Of a stretch of 64,000 nt of DNA, positions 8,927-17,172 are shown piece after piece (the first letter of the stretch is position 1; the number at the start of each line of letters is the position of its first letter). Origin of the DNA: Cohnella endophytica (lineage in GTDB: Bacteria > Bacillota > Bacilli > Paenibacillales > Paenibacillaceae); assembly GCF_003628305.1 (NCBI RefSeq), contig NZ_RBZM01000006.1:310001-374000 (forward strand). The letters run 5' to 3'. The notes beneath the pieces are model-generated. The model saw nothing but the letters and a program-made list of their open reading frames with translations. It searched no databases and was not told the origin of the DNA. The position numbers and the translations under genes were made by a program.

Positions 8927-11900
8927 ATGACGAGAAAAACAAAGCTGCTCATCGGCGCAAGCGCGCTCGTAATCCTTCTGCTAGTCGGCTTAAGCTATTT
9001 CTTATTCGTCAAACCCGACGACTCCAAAACCGCCGATCCGGCAGCGGCGAAGCTGCCCGAGAAATACAAAGTGCTTCTCTTCACCAAGACGGCCGGCTTC
9101 CGGCACGATTCGATCGAAGCGGGCATTACGGCGATCAAGAAGCTCGCCGCGGACAATTACTTCGAGGTCGACGCGACGGAGGACGCGACGAAATTCACGA
9201 CGCCGAACCTCGCTCAATACGCCGCGGTCATTTTCTTAAACACGACCGGCGAGATTTTGAACGAGGAACAGCAAGCGGCGTTCAAGACGTATATCGAAGA
9301 GGAGCACGGATACGTCGGCATTCACTCCGCCTCCGACACGATGCACACGTCTGAATGGTACATGAGTCTAGTTGGCGGTATGTTCACGGATCATCCGGAG
9401 TTCGCGCAAGGCACAGTAAAGGTAGCGGACAAGGTACATGCGTCCACCGTGAACCTGCCATCCGTCTGGCCGCGCGCGGAAGAGTGGTACAATTTCCTGG
9501 CGAATCCGCGGGGCAAAGTCCACGTCCTTGCGACCGTCGACGAGAAGACGTACAAAGGCGGGAAGATGGGCAACGACCACCCGATCTCTTGGTGCCAGAA
9601 ATTTGACGGAGGAAGGTCTTGGTACACCGGACTCGGCCATGCGAAGGAAAGCTACACGACCGATTCGAACTTTCTCCAGCATATCCTCGGCGGCATTCAA
9701 TGGGCGGCGGGCAAAGCCGAGGGAGATTGCGCGGCGACCGTCTACAACGATACGAACTATAAGAAACAAGAGCTCATGACGAAGCTGCAGGGCCCCCTCG
9801 GTCTCGACTTCGCGCCGGACGGACGGATGTTCTTCATCGAGATCGGCGGAAATGTCAAAGTGTACTCCCCGACAACCGAGCTGACGACGATCGCGGCGAC
9901 ATTAAAGGTCGTGAGCGGCAACGAGCAAGGTTTGCTCGGGATGGCGCTTGATCCGGGCTTCGCCAAAAACAATTGGATGTACCTGTACTATTCGCCGGTC
10001 GGACCGGATAACGAGGATCGTATCTCGCGATTCGAAGTGAAGGGGGATACGGTCGATCTCAAGAGCGAGAAAGTCGTCCTACGCGTTCCGACGCAACGAG
10101 AGGAGTGCTGCCATCACGGCGGCGATCTGGAGTTCGATCAAGCCGGCAACCTTTATTTGTCGACCGGCGACAACACGAACCCGTTCGCTTCGGATGGATA
10201 CGCGCCGATCGACGAGTCTGCAGGTCGTTCCGCTTGGGACGCGCAGCGCACCGCAGGCAGCAAGAACGATCTTCGAGGTAAAATTCTGAGAATCAAACCG
10301 GAGAAGGACGGAACTTATTCGATACCGGAAGGCAACTTATTCGCGGACGGCTCAGGTAAACCCGAGATCTATGTTATGGGAACGCGGAATCCATATCGGA
10401 TGGCGTTAAGCCCATACGACAATACGCTCTATTGGGGAGACGTCGGTCCGGATGCGGGAGCGAACAGCGGATCCCGGGGGCCGAAAGGTTACGACGAGAT
10501 CAACAAAGCCGTCAAAGCGGGCAACTATGGCTGGCCTTATTTTATCGGGGACAACAAGCCTTACATGGACTATAACTTCGCCTCGCATTCGATCGACAAG
10601 CTATTCGATGCGGCAGCTCCGATCAACGATTCGCCAAACAACACGGGAGGAAAACAATTACCGCCTGCCCAACCCGCGATGATCTACTATCCTTACGGAC
10701 CGAGCATCGAATTTCCCGAGATGACGGACGCCACTGGCCGAACGGCCGCCGCAGCCGCGGTGTACCGCTATGACGCGAACAACAAAAACGTATTCAAGCT
10801 ACCGGCATACCTCGATAAGTCGCTCATTATTTTCGATTTCTCGAGGCAATGGTTCAAAGAGGTTAAGTTCGACGAGAAAGGCGATCTGCTGAAGATCAAT
10901 CCGTTCCTTACGAACCTGAAGTTCGACCACCCGCTCTACGGGAAAATAGGACCCGACGGAGCCTTGTACGTTATCGAATTCGCGACAGGCGGTTCGGACG
11001 GAAAAATCTCCAAAGTCACCTACAACGGAGCGGCCGGCAACCAAGCTCCTAACGTTAAGGCAACCGCCGACGCAACGAATGGACTTGCGCCGCTGGCGGT
11101 TACGTTCAGCACCGAAGGGACGGTCGACGTGGACGGCGATTCGATGACCTATGTCTGGGATTTCGACGGAGACGGCAAAGTCGACTCGACGGAAGCCAAT
11201 CCGAAATATACGTACGACAAGAACGGCAACTACAACGCGAAAGTCACTGTTACCGACAGGAAGAAAAACGCGACTTCGGTCATTATCCCGATAACGGTCG
11301 GCAACCGTGCGCCAATCGTCAAGATTACGGCGCCGATCGAAAGAGGATTTTTTGCTTGGGGCGAAACGATAACTTATTCCGTGACGGTTACGGATGCGGA
11401 GGATAAGGAGATCGACTGCTCCAAAGTGCAAGTGACGCCTGCTCTCGGCCACGATGAGCACTCGCATCCGAGCCCGACGCAGACGGGGTGCACGGGTACG
11501 TTTCAGACGACGACGAGCGATACGAATATCGAGAACACGTTTTACTATATCACGGCTAGCTACACGGACAACGGCACGGCGGATGCGGCTCCGTTAACGG
11601 GCAGCTCGACGATGGTCATTCTCTCCAAAGACCGTCAGGCGGAATATTACGACGACTCGAGCGGCGGCAAGCTCCAGACTGAGGAAACGAAGGATACCGG
11701 CGGGGGAAGGAACCTCGGATTCATCGAGAGCGGAAGCTGGATCGCATATAAGAAAATGGACCTGGCCAACATCAACGGCATTCAAGCGCGGGTATCGTCG
11801 GCAGGTTCCGGAGGCACGATCGAGATGAGGGCCGATTCCGAGACGGGACCTTTGCTGTCCACGCTTAAAGTTCCGGTAACCGGCGACTGGCAAAAGTGGG

Positions 11901-12037
11901 TCGACGCGAAAGGCGAGATCAAGGATGCGCCCCAAGGCCAGCACGATATTTATTTCGTGTTTAAGGGCGGGGATGGTTGGGTGTTCAACGTTAACAAGTT
12001 CGACTTTATCGGTAAGGGTATCGCCACGGTAAAATAA
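8927..12037 (+). CDS. ThuA / sugar-dehydrogenase-like / PKD / CBM6 multidomain exported protein
   Basis: The chosen ATG at 8927 follows AGGAG by 7 bases and starts a signal anchor (residues about 5-27). A longer frame reaches back into the repeat array and is rejected. The 1036-residue protein has, in order: a ThuA domain (about 45-260, KVLLFTKTAGFRHDS, GIHSASD, HPISW), a soluble aldose-sugar-dehydrogenase-like beta-propeller (about 270-700, with GLDFAPDGRMFF, GNEQGLLGMALDPGF, MGTRNPYR), a PKD domain (about 705-790, YVWDFDGDGK) and a C-terminal CBM6-like module (about 900-1030). Such fusions occur in Paenibacillus and Bacteroidetes. An extracellular role in sugar oxidation or binding is inferred. 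The last unit of the repeat array ends about 130 bases upstream. Confidence 0.85.
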   Translation: MTRKTKLLIGASALVILLLVGLSYFLFVKPDDSKTADPAAAKLPEKYKVLLFTKTAGFRHDSIEAGITAIKKLAADNYFEVDATEDATKFTTPNLAQYAAVIFLNTTGEILNEEQQAAFKTYIEEEHGYVGIHSASDTMHTSEWYMSLVGGMFTDHPEFAQGTVKVADKVHASTVNLPSVWPRAEEWYNFLANPRGKVHVLATVDEKTYKGGKMGNDHPISWCQKFDGGRSWYTGLGHAKESYTTDSNFLQHILGGIQWAAGKAEGDCAATVYNDTNYKKQELMTKLQGPLGLDFAPDGRMFFIEIGGNVKVYSPTTELTTIAATLKVVSGNEQGLLGMALDPGFAKNNWMYLYYSPVGPDNEDRISRFEVKGDTVDLKSEKVVLRVPTQREECCHHGGDLEFDQAGNLYLSTGDNTNPFASDGYAPIDESAGRSAWDAQRTAGSKNDLRGKILRIKPEKDGTYSIPEGNLFADGSGKPEIYVMGTRNPYRMALSPYDNTLYWGDVGPDAGANSGSRGPKGYDEINKAVKAGNYGWPYFIGDNKPYMDYNFASHSIDKLFDAAAPINDSPNNTGGKQLPPAQPAMIYYPYGPSIEFPEMTDATGRTAAAAAVYRYDANNKNVFKLPAYLDKSLIIFDFSRQWFKEVKFDEKGDLLKINPFLTNLKFDHPLYGKIGPDGALYVIEFATGGSDGKISKVTYNGAAGNQAPNVKATADATNGLAPLAVTFSTEGTVDVDGDSMTYVWDFDGDGKVDSTEANPKYTYDKNGNYNAKVTVTDRKKNATSVIIPITVGNRAPIVKITAPIERGFFAWGETITYSVTVTDAEDKEIDCSKVQVTPALGHDEHSHPSPTQTGCTGTFQTTTSDTNIENTFYYITASYTDNGTADAAPLTGSSTMVILSKDRQAEYYDDSSGGKLQTEETKDTGGGRNLGFIESGSWIAYKKMDLANINGIQARVSSAGSGGTIEMRADSETGPLLSTLKVPVTGDWQKWVDAKGEIKDAPQGQHDIYFVFKGGDGWVFNVNKFDFIGKGIATVK

Positions 12038-12050
12038 AATGGAAGCAAAC

Positions 12051-12089
12051 AAAAGGAGAACCTTCCGTCGTCGGAGAGTTCTCCTTTTT
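12051..12089. terminator. Bidirectional intrinsic terminator between convergent genes
   Basis: AAAAGGAGAAC at 12051-12061 pairs with GTTCTCCTTTT at 12078-12088. Eleven base pairs flanked by A and T runs suit termination of the forward gene, and in the reverse direction of the GH3 gene that ends at 12143. Confidence 0.85.
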
Positions 12090-12142
12090 GACTATATCTA
12101 CGGGACTGTGCTTAACGCCGAATCTCCAACTTTAGCGGTCAT

Positions 12143-14791
12143 CTACGACACTTCAAACTCGGCGACGGCTTCGATCCGGTCGGAGCTCGGTCCGACCAGC
12201 ACCCGGAACGTACCGGGCTCGACGATCCATTGCCCATTCCGGTCTAGCAAGCGAAGATCGCGCGTGCCCAAAGCAAAGACGACGTCCGATCGTTCTCCCG
12301 GCAACAACCGGATTCGCTTAAATCCTCGCAGGTCCTTCTCGGGTCTGGCCACCGAGCTCACGACGTCGCTTACGTACAACTGAACGACCTCGTCTCCCTC
12401 AAGCCGTCCCGTATTCTCGACCGTTATCGTTACCGTGATGGAGATATTCTCGTCTCGGCCGATTGCCGATCGGTTCAACCGAATGTCCGAGTAGGCGAAT
12501 GTCGTGTAGCTTAGCCCATGCCCGAAAGCGTATAAAGGTTGGTTGTCCCCTTCGACGTAATGCATCTGTCCGCCGCGACGGCGATTGTAGTAGACGGGAA
12601 TCTGCCCAAGCGATCGCGGGAACGAGATCGGAAGACGGCCCGCGGGATTGTAATCCCCGAACAGCACTTCCGCGATCGCGTCGCCGCCGTTCTCCCCGGT
12701 ATACCAGGCCTCGAGAATCGCGGGAACGTGTTCCGCCTCCCAGCTCATCGTGACCGGACGCCCGTTCTGAAGCACGAGCACGACCGGCGTACCCGTATCG
12801 TATACGGCTGTTAACAACTCGAGCTGAGCGCCCGGCAGGTCGAGGCTGGAACGGTCGACGCCTTCCCCGCACGTCTTGTTGGAATCCCCGAGAGCGACGA
12901 TGGCCACATCGGCTTGCTTGGCGATCTCGACGGCTTCCTGAATACCTTCCGAGGCCAAGTTCCAACCGAGCAAGACGGATACGCCGTTCGTATCTTTGCG
13001 ATATTCCAAGCGTACGTCATACTCGCGATCCGCGATTAAATCGACGGCAACGCAGCGCGTAGCCTGTTTGTCCCGGCCCCATCCATCCACGATGAGACTG
13101 TCGTCCAACCATAGCCGCATGCTATCTTGACTGATCGTACCTAAAAACCCTTTGACGTCATGTTTAGGAACGAGTTTGCCGGTCCAGCGAACGGAGAAGT
13201 CGAACGCAGGGACACTTCGGTCGGGTTTGGCGAGCGCCCAATTGAAGTTGACCGATGAATCCGTTCGTGCCATAACGGGCTCGCCCTCCAACGCAGGGTT
13301 CGCGAAATATTCCCCGAACAAGCCGGATCCGCCGCGTCCGTCCGTTAAACATTCCGAAGGAATCGCATCTAATTCATCCGTCAGAATTCCCGTTCCTCTG
13401 GCATACAGTACCGTTGTTTCCGGCGAGACCAGCTTTCCTATGCCTCCAAGCACGGTAACGGGCTCGAAGCCTTCGATATATGGCGTATAATCCCCTAGCC
13501 GGGCGACGTTCGCGCTCGGACCGATGACGGCGACGCGGGACAACGTCTTCCTCAGCGGTAAAAGACCGCTTTCGTTTTTCAGCAGCACGATCCCTTCCCT
13601 GGCGGCTTGCCGAGCGATATCCGCATGCCCCACGCAGCGAACGACGCTCTTATATAGATCCGGCTTTATGTACGGGCGCTCGAACAAACCGAGCATGAAC
13701 TTAGCCCGCAACACTCGCGCGACCGCGACGTTCACGACCTCCTCGGGCAACTCTCCGTCGGTGACCATTTCGACGATCGCATCCTGATAGACGTCATGCG
13801 GGAAGTCGTAATACTGCATGTCGTTGCCGGCCGCGAGCGCTTGGCGAATCGCTTCCTTATCGGAGCCCGCAGTGCGATGCGCCGACCGTAATCTCGCAAT
13901 GGCTCCCAGATCGGAACGCACGAATCCCGGCAGGTTCCATTTTCCGCGCAAAACGCCCGTTAATAGACTCTCGTCCGATGCGCACGGTACGCCGTCGATC
14001 GAGTTATAGGAGCACATCGCGTTCGCCGCGCCGCCTTCGACGAAGGCCGCTTCGAACACGGGCATGTAATACGTCTCGATCTCGTTCTTCCCAAGCGAGA
14101 CCGGAGATTGGTTCAAGCCGCTCTCCGGAACGCCGTGCACGGCGAAATGCTTCGGCTCGGCGATGACCGTATGGTCCGTCGCGAGGCTGTCGCCCTGCAA
14201 CCCTTTTACCATCGCGACCGCCAAGCGGCTTGCCAGGTGCGTGTCTTCGCCGAAGGTCTCCTCGACCCGTCCCCATCTCGGTTCGCGAGCAAGATCGAGC
14301 ACGGGCCCGAACGTCTCGTGAATGCCAAAGCTTCTCGTCTCCGCCGCGATCGCCTTGCCGATTTCCCCGACGATGTCGGGATTCCATGTCGAAGCCATCG
14401 AAATCATATGCGGGAACACGGTAGTCCCGGGTCTGAGCAAGCCGTGAAGCGCCTCTTCGCTGAATAAAATCGGAATGCCTAGGCGAGTCTGCTCGACGGA
14501 GTATTGCTGAAGCTGATTGTTGACTTTCGCAGTCCCGTACAGATCGTGGATGCAGCCGACTCCGTCCTCGCCGACGATACACATCACCTTGTCCCATAAA
14601 ATTTGGGCGTCGTTCGCCATGACGGTGTTCATGCAAGGATGCGTCGCGCTCATGAACGAAGCTCCGAAATATTGGTCGAGCTGGCGCGCTTTTTCCCTTA
14701 ACGTCATTCTGGACAGCAGGTCTTCGATCCGGTCCTCGACGGACGCATCCGGGTTGCGATACAAGGCGACTTCCTTCTTCGTATCGTTCAT
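12143..14791 (-). CDS. Glycoside hydrolase family 3 with PA14 insertion
   Basis: The 882-residue product has the GH3 layout. An N-terminal (beta/alpha)8 domain contains PVLDLAREPRWGRVEETFGED, KHFAVHG and the nucleophile region PGFVRSDLGA with its aspartate near residue 294. A PA14 domain (about 475-610, FGEYFANPALEG to VLLGW) is inserted in the alpha/beta sandwich, and a fibronectin-III-like domain ends the protein (DEVVQLYVSDVVSSVARPEKDLRGFKR). No signal peptide is seen, so it is probably cytoplasmic and trims imported oligosaccharides. GH3 members act on beta-glucosides, beta-xylosides and related sugars; the specificity cannot be read here. A GGGGG ribosome site precedes the ATG. A cre-like site overlaps its leader and an AraC regulator gene lies just upstream. 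Confidence 0.9.
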   Translation of the reverse strand: MNDTKKEVALYRNPDASVEDRIEDLLSRMTLREKARQLDQYFGASFMSATHPCMNTVMANDAQILWDKVMCIVGEDGVGCIHDLYGTAKVNNQLQQYSVEQTRLGIPILFSEEALHGLLRPGTTVFPHMISMASTWNPDIVGEIGKAIAAETRSFGIHETFGPVLDLAREPRWGRVEETFGEDTHLASRLAVAMVKGLQGDSLATDHTVIAEPKHFAVHGVPESGLNQSPVSLGKNEIETYYMPVFEAAFVEGGAANAMCSYNSIDGVPCASDESLLTGVLRGKWNLPGFVRSDLGAIARLRSAHRTAGSDKEAIRQALAAGNDMQYYDFPHDVYQDAIVEMVTDGELPEEVVNVAVARVLRAKFMLGLFERPYIKPDLYKSVVRCVGHADIARQAAREGIVLLKNESGLLPLRKTLSRVAVIGPSANVARLGDYTPYIEGFEPVTVLGGIGKLVSPETTVLYARGTGILTDELDAIPSECLTDGRGGSGLFGEYFANPALEGEPVMARTDSSVNFNWALAKPDRSVPAFDFSVRWTGKLVPKHDVKGFLGTISQDSMRLWLDDSLIVDGWGRDKQATRCVAVDLIADREYDVRLEYRKDTNGVSVLLGWNLASEGIQEAVEIAKQADVAIVALGDSNKTCGEGVDRSSLDLPGAQLELLTAVYDTGTPVVLVLQNGRPVTMSWEAEHVPAILEAWYTGENGGDAIAEVLFGDYNPAGRLPISFPRSLGQIPVYYNRRRGGQMHYVEGDNQPLYAFGHGLSYTTFAYSDIRLNRSAIGRDENISITVTITVENTGRLEGDEVVQLYVSDVVSSVARPEKDLRGFKRIRLLPGERSDVVFALGTRDLRLLDRNGQWIVEPGTFRVLVGPSSDRIEAVAEFEVS

Positions 14792-14816
14792 GTTAGGACG
14801 TTCCCCCTTCGCGAAA

Positions 14817-14830
14817 TGAAAGCGCTATAC
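14817..14830 (-). promoter_or_regulatory. cre-like site upstream of the GH3 gene
   Basis: TGAAAGCGCTATAC on the + strand matches 12 of 14 cre positions, with an intact AAAGCGCT core. It lies 26-39 bases upstream of the GH3 start codon, downstream of the AraC terminator, so it would act on the GH3 gene. Confidence 0.55.
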
Positions 14831-14852
14831 AAAATGAATATCTTAACTATAG

Positions 14853-14884
14853 AAAAAAACCCCCGACATTTCTTGTCAGGGGTT
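14853..14884 (-). terminator. Intrinsic terminator of the AraC regulator gene
   Basis: On the minus strand AACCCC, one mismatch and TGTC pairing form a stem ending in a run of seven T residues, just after the regulator stop at 14897. It separates the regulator from the GH3 gene, which therefore has its own promoter. Confidence 0.8.
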
Positions 14885-14896
14885 ACGAACGGGTCG

Positions 14897-15763
14897 TCAT
14901 TTTTTGTTGCGATAGGCGGAAGGGGTGCTTCCGGTCACCTTCTTGAACACGCGATTGAACGTCTCGATGCTCCCGAAACCCGCGCGAAAAGCGATCTCGG
15001 TGACGGATTCCTCGTGTTCGGATAGCAATTCCATGGCTACGTTCGTTCGGTACGTGTTGACGTAATCGACGAAATTCGAACCGGTGGCCTCTTTAAAGAA
15101 ACGGGAGAAGTAGGTGACGCTGAAGCCGGACACGTCCGCGGCGCTCTGCAAGGTGATCTCGTTTCCATAGTCCGCTTCGATGTACTTCAGTACCTTGTCC
15201 AGTCGCTCCAACTGCTCCAGCCGCTTTATTTTCTCCTGATGGGAGTAAGCTTCCATCGGAAGATGCCGGATGATGGCGGCGGCAAGATCGTTCATTCTTG
15301 CTTTAATGACAAGCTCGTGCCCGGGCTTTCTCTCGCTCCATTCTTCATAGATCGCGAGAATCGTTCGCTCCATGAAGCCGTGCAGATGAGCCTTACCCCC
15401 GTAGATCCCATTCCCGGCAACCGAATCGGAAGAAGCGCTCAGGAATGGAGAGACGAACCGATGGCCGAAAATAAGATCCGAATACGCATCGAAAAAGGAC
15501 TTGCCGAGTTGAAGAATGATTTTATTGCAGCCGAGAGGATTGGGAACGTAGTGGTGCAGCTCGCATGAGCCGATGAACAGCAGGTCTCCAGGAGACAGGG
15601 AATAAAGGCTTTGGTTAATGCCGATTTGCATTTCCCCGTGCAGGACGTAGACGATCTCGATCTCCTGATGCCAATGCGTAGGGAAGCCGTCTTCGACGGT
15701 GCTGACGATGATCTTGAGCGGATTTTTCTGCTGAAGGGCGATTTTCTCATGCCAAGGATTCAT
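14897..15763 (-). CDS. AraC-family transcriptional regulator with cupin sensor domain
   Basis: The product is 288 residues. Residues about 15-110 form a cupin-type sensor (HWHQEIEIVYVLHGEMQIGINQSLYSLSPGDLLFI). Residues about 185-285 hold two helix-turn-helix motifs of the AraC type (ITLQSAADVSGFSVTYFSRFFKEATGSNFVDYVNTYR and VTEIAFRAGFGSIETFNRVFKKVTGSTPSAYR, read in parts). The gene is divergent from the importer cluster at 16042 and is followed on its own strand by the GH3 gene, so either could be its target. An activator of sugar use responding to a small ligand is the usual role of this architecture. The 278-base divergent region 15764-16041 has no clear operator that I can assign. Confidence 0.9.
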   Translation of the reverse strand: MNPWHEKIALQQKNPLKIIVSTVEDGFPTHWHQEIEIVYVLHGEMQIGINQSLYSLSPGDLLFIGSCELHHYVPNPLGCNKIILQLGKSFFDAYSDLIFGHRFVSPFLSASSDSVAGNGIYGGKAHLHGFMERTILAIYEEWSERKPGHELVIKARMNDLAAAIIRHLPMEAYSHQEKIKRLEQLERLDKVLKYIEADYGNEITLQSAADVSGFSVTYFSRFFKEATGSNFVDYVNTYRTNVAMELLSEHEESVTEIAFRAGFGSIETFNRVFKKVTGSTPSAYRNKK

Positions 15764-16041
15764 GGTCTCGACCCTCCGGAATTGACTCTTTTATCCATAT
15801 ACTAGCCTATTTGATAGCGAGGGACAAGCGTCGGACAGCGCGATTGCGACAATCGGAAAGCCCTATATTCCCGCTTAAATCGCGGTTTTTCCGACAAATT
15901 CCGATGGGAAAAAGGATGCGGATCAACAAGCTAATATTAGACTGCAAAAGCCAAGTTTCACTCCTGTTTTGCCCTCGCGGGGTTACTGTAACATGGGATG
16001 AAAGAAGGATAGCAAGAGTACAACGCGAGAGGTGATTGTCG

Positions 16042-17172
16042 GTGGGAAGCATCACGTTTAACCATGTGTTCAAACAATACAAAGGGGAGTCGCGCCCGGC
16101 TGTCAACGACTTCCACCTGTCCATCGAAGAAGGGGAATTCCTCGTGCTCGTCGGTCCTTCGGGCTGCGGCAAGTCGACGACGCTGCGCATGCTCGCGGGA
16201 CTGGAAGAGATCAGCGACGGGGAACTGTATATCGACGATAAATTCGTGAACTACGTGTCGCCGAAAGACCGGGATATCGCCATGGTATTCCAGAACTATG
16301 CCTTATACCCGAACCTGACGGTATACGAGAATATCGCGCTCGGCCTCAAGCTGCGCAAAACCGCGAAATACGACATCGAGCTCCGCGTCAACCGAGTGGC
16401 GAAAATATTGGAAATCTCGCATTTGCTGGACCGTAAGCCCAGCCAACTGTCCGGCGGTCAGAAGCAACGCGTCGCCCTGGGCCGCGCCATCGCCAGGGAA
16501 CCGCAGGTGTTCCTCATGGACGAACCGTTGTCGAACCTCGACGCCAAGCTGCGGGCGCAGACCCGTGCGGAAATCATCAAGCTTCAGAGCGATCTGAAGC
16601 GCACGATGGTGTACGTGACCCACGATCAGGTGGAAGCGATGACGATGGGCACGCGGATCGTCGTCATGAAGGACGGAGTCATTCAACAGGTCGCTCCGCC
16701 GCGCCAGCTCTACGACGAGCCCTCTAATCTATTCGTTGCGGGCTTCATCGGTTCGCCGCAGATGAACTTCGTCAACGGCACGGTCACGCTTGAAGAAGGA
16801 AGCTATTTTTTCTCCAACAAGCGGATGAAGTTGCTCATTCCTCGCCGTTACGACGATCAGTTCAAACGGATGGACAGGAGCGTACGCAACGTCGTGCTAG
16901 GCGTTCGGCCGGAGCACGTCATTCTTAAAGCGGAAGAAGCGGACGACGAGGAGAGAGGGTTCGTCTCGTCGTCCGTGCAGATGACCGAAGTAACCGGAGC
17001 GGATTCCTACGTGTACGTCAACGTGGGGGAATCGAAGATTATCGCCCGCACCGATCCCGGAATTACGTACCGCAAGGACGATAAACCTGCAATCGGTTTC
17101 AATATGGCGAAGATTCATTTCTTCGACGAGAATACGGGCGCGTCGTTAGCAATCGGGGGAGATGAAGGATGA
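16042..17172 (+). CDS. Carbohydrate ABC importer ATPase, MsmX/UgpC type
   Basis: This is a 376-residue ATPase with Walker A GPSGCGKST, Q-loop FQNYALYPNLTVYENIALGL, signature LSGGQKQRVALGRAIA, Walker B VFLMDEPLSNLDAKLR and a C-terminal OB-type regulatory domain (about 240-370). GTG at 16042 was chosen because GAGAGGTG sits 7 bases upstream; an in-frame TTG at 16036 would touch the ribosome site. This subunit class energises CUT1 sugar importers and often serves several of them. It is the only sugar-importer ATPase in the window, although seven complete CUT1-type permeases and the start of an eighth are present. The stop overlaps the next start (ATGA). Confidence 0.93.
   Translation: MGSITFNHVFKQYKGESRPAVNDFHLSIEEGEFLVLVGPSGCGKSTTLRMLAGLEEISDGELYIDDKFVNYVSPKDRDIAMVFQNYALYPNLTVYENIALGLKLRKTAKYDIELRVNRVAKILEISHLLDRKPSQLSGGQKQRVALGRAIAREPQVFLMDEPLSNLDAKLRAQTRAEIIKLQSDLKRTMVYVTHDQVEAMTMGTRIVVMKDGVIQQVAPPRQLYDEPSNLFVAGFIGSPQMNFVNGTVTLEEGSYFFSNKRMKLLIPRRYDDQFKRMDRSVRNVVLGVRPEHVILKAEEADDEERGFVSSSVQMTEVTGADSYVYVNVGESKIIARTDPGITYRKDDKPAIGFNMAKIHFFDENTGASLAIGGDEG

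Noticed and set aside
15764..16041. TTTTTCC/GGGAAAAA dyad as an AraC operator
   Set aside because: The arms are imperfect and separated unevenly, and it lacks the direct-repeat form typical of AraC sites.
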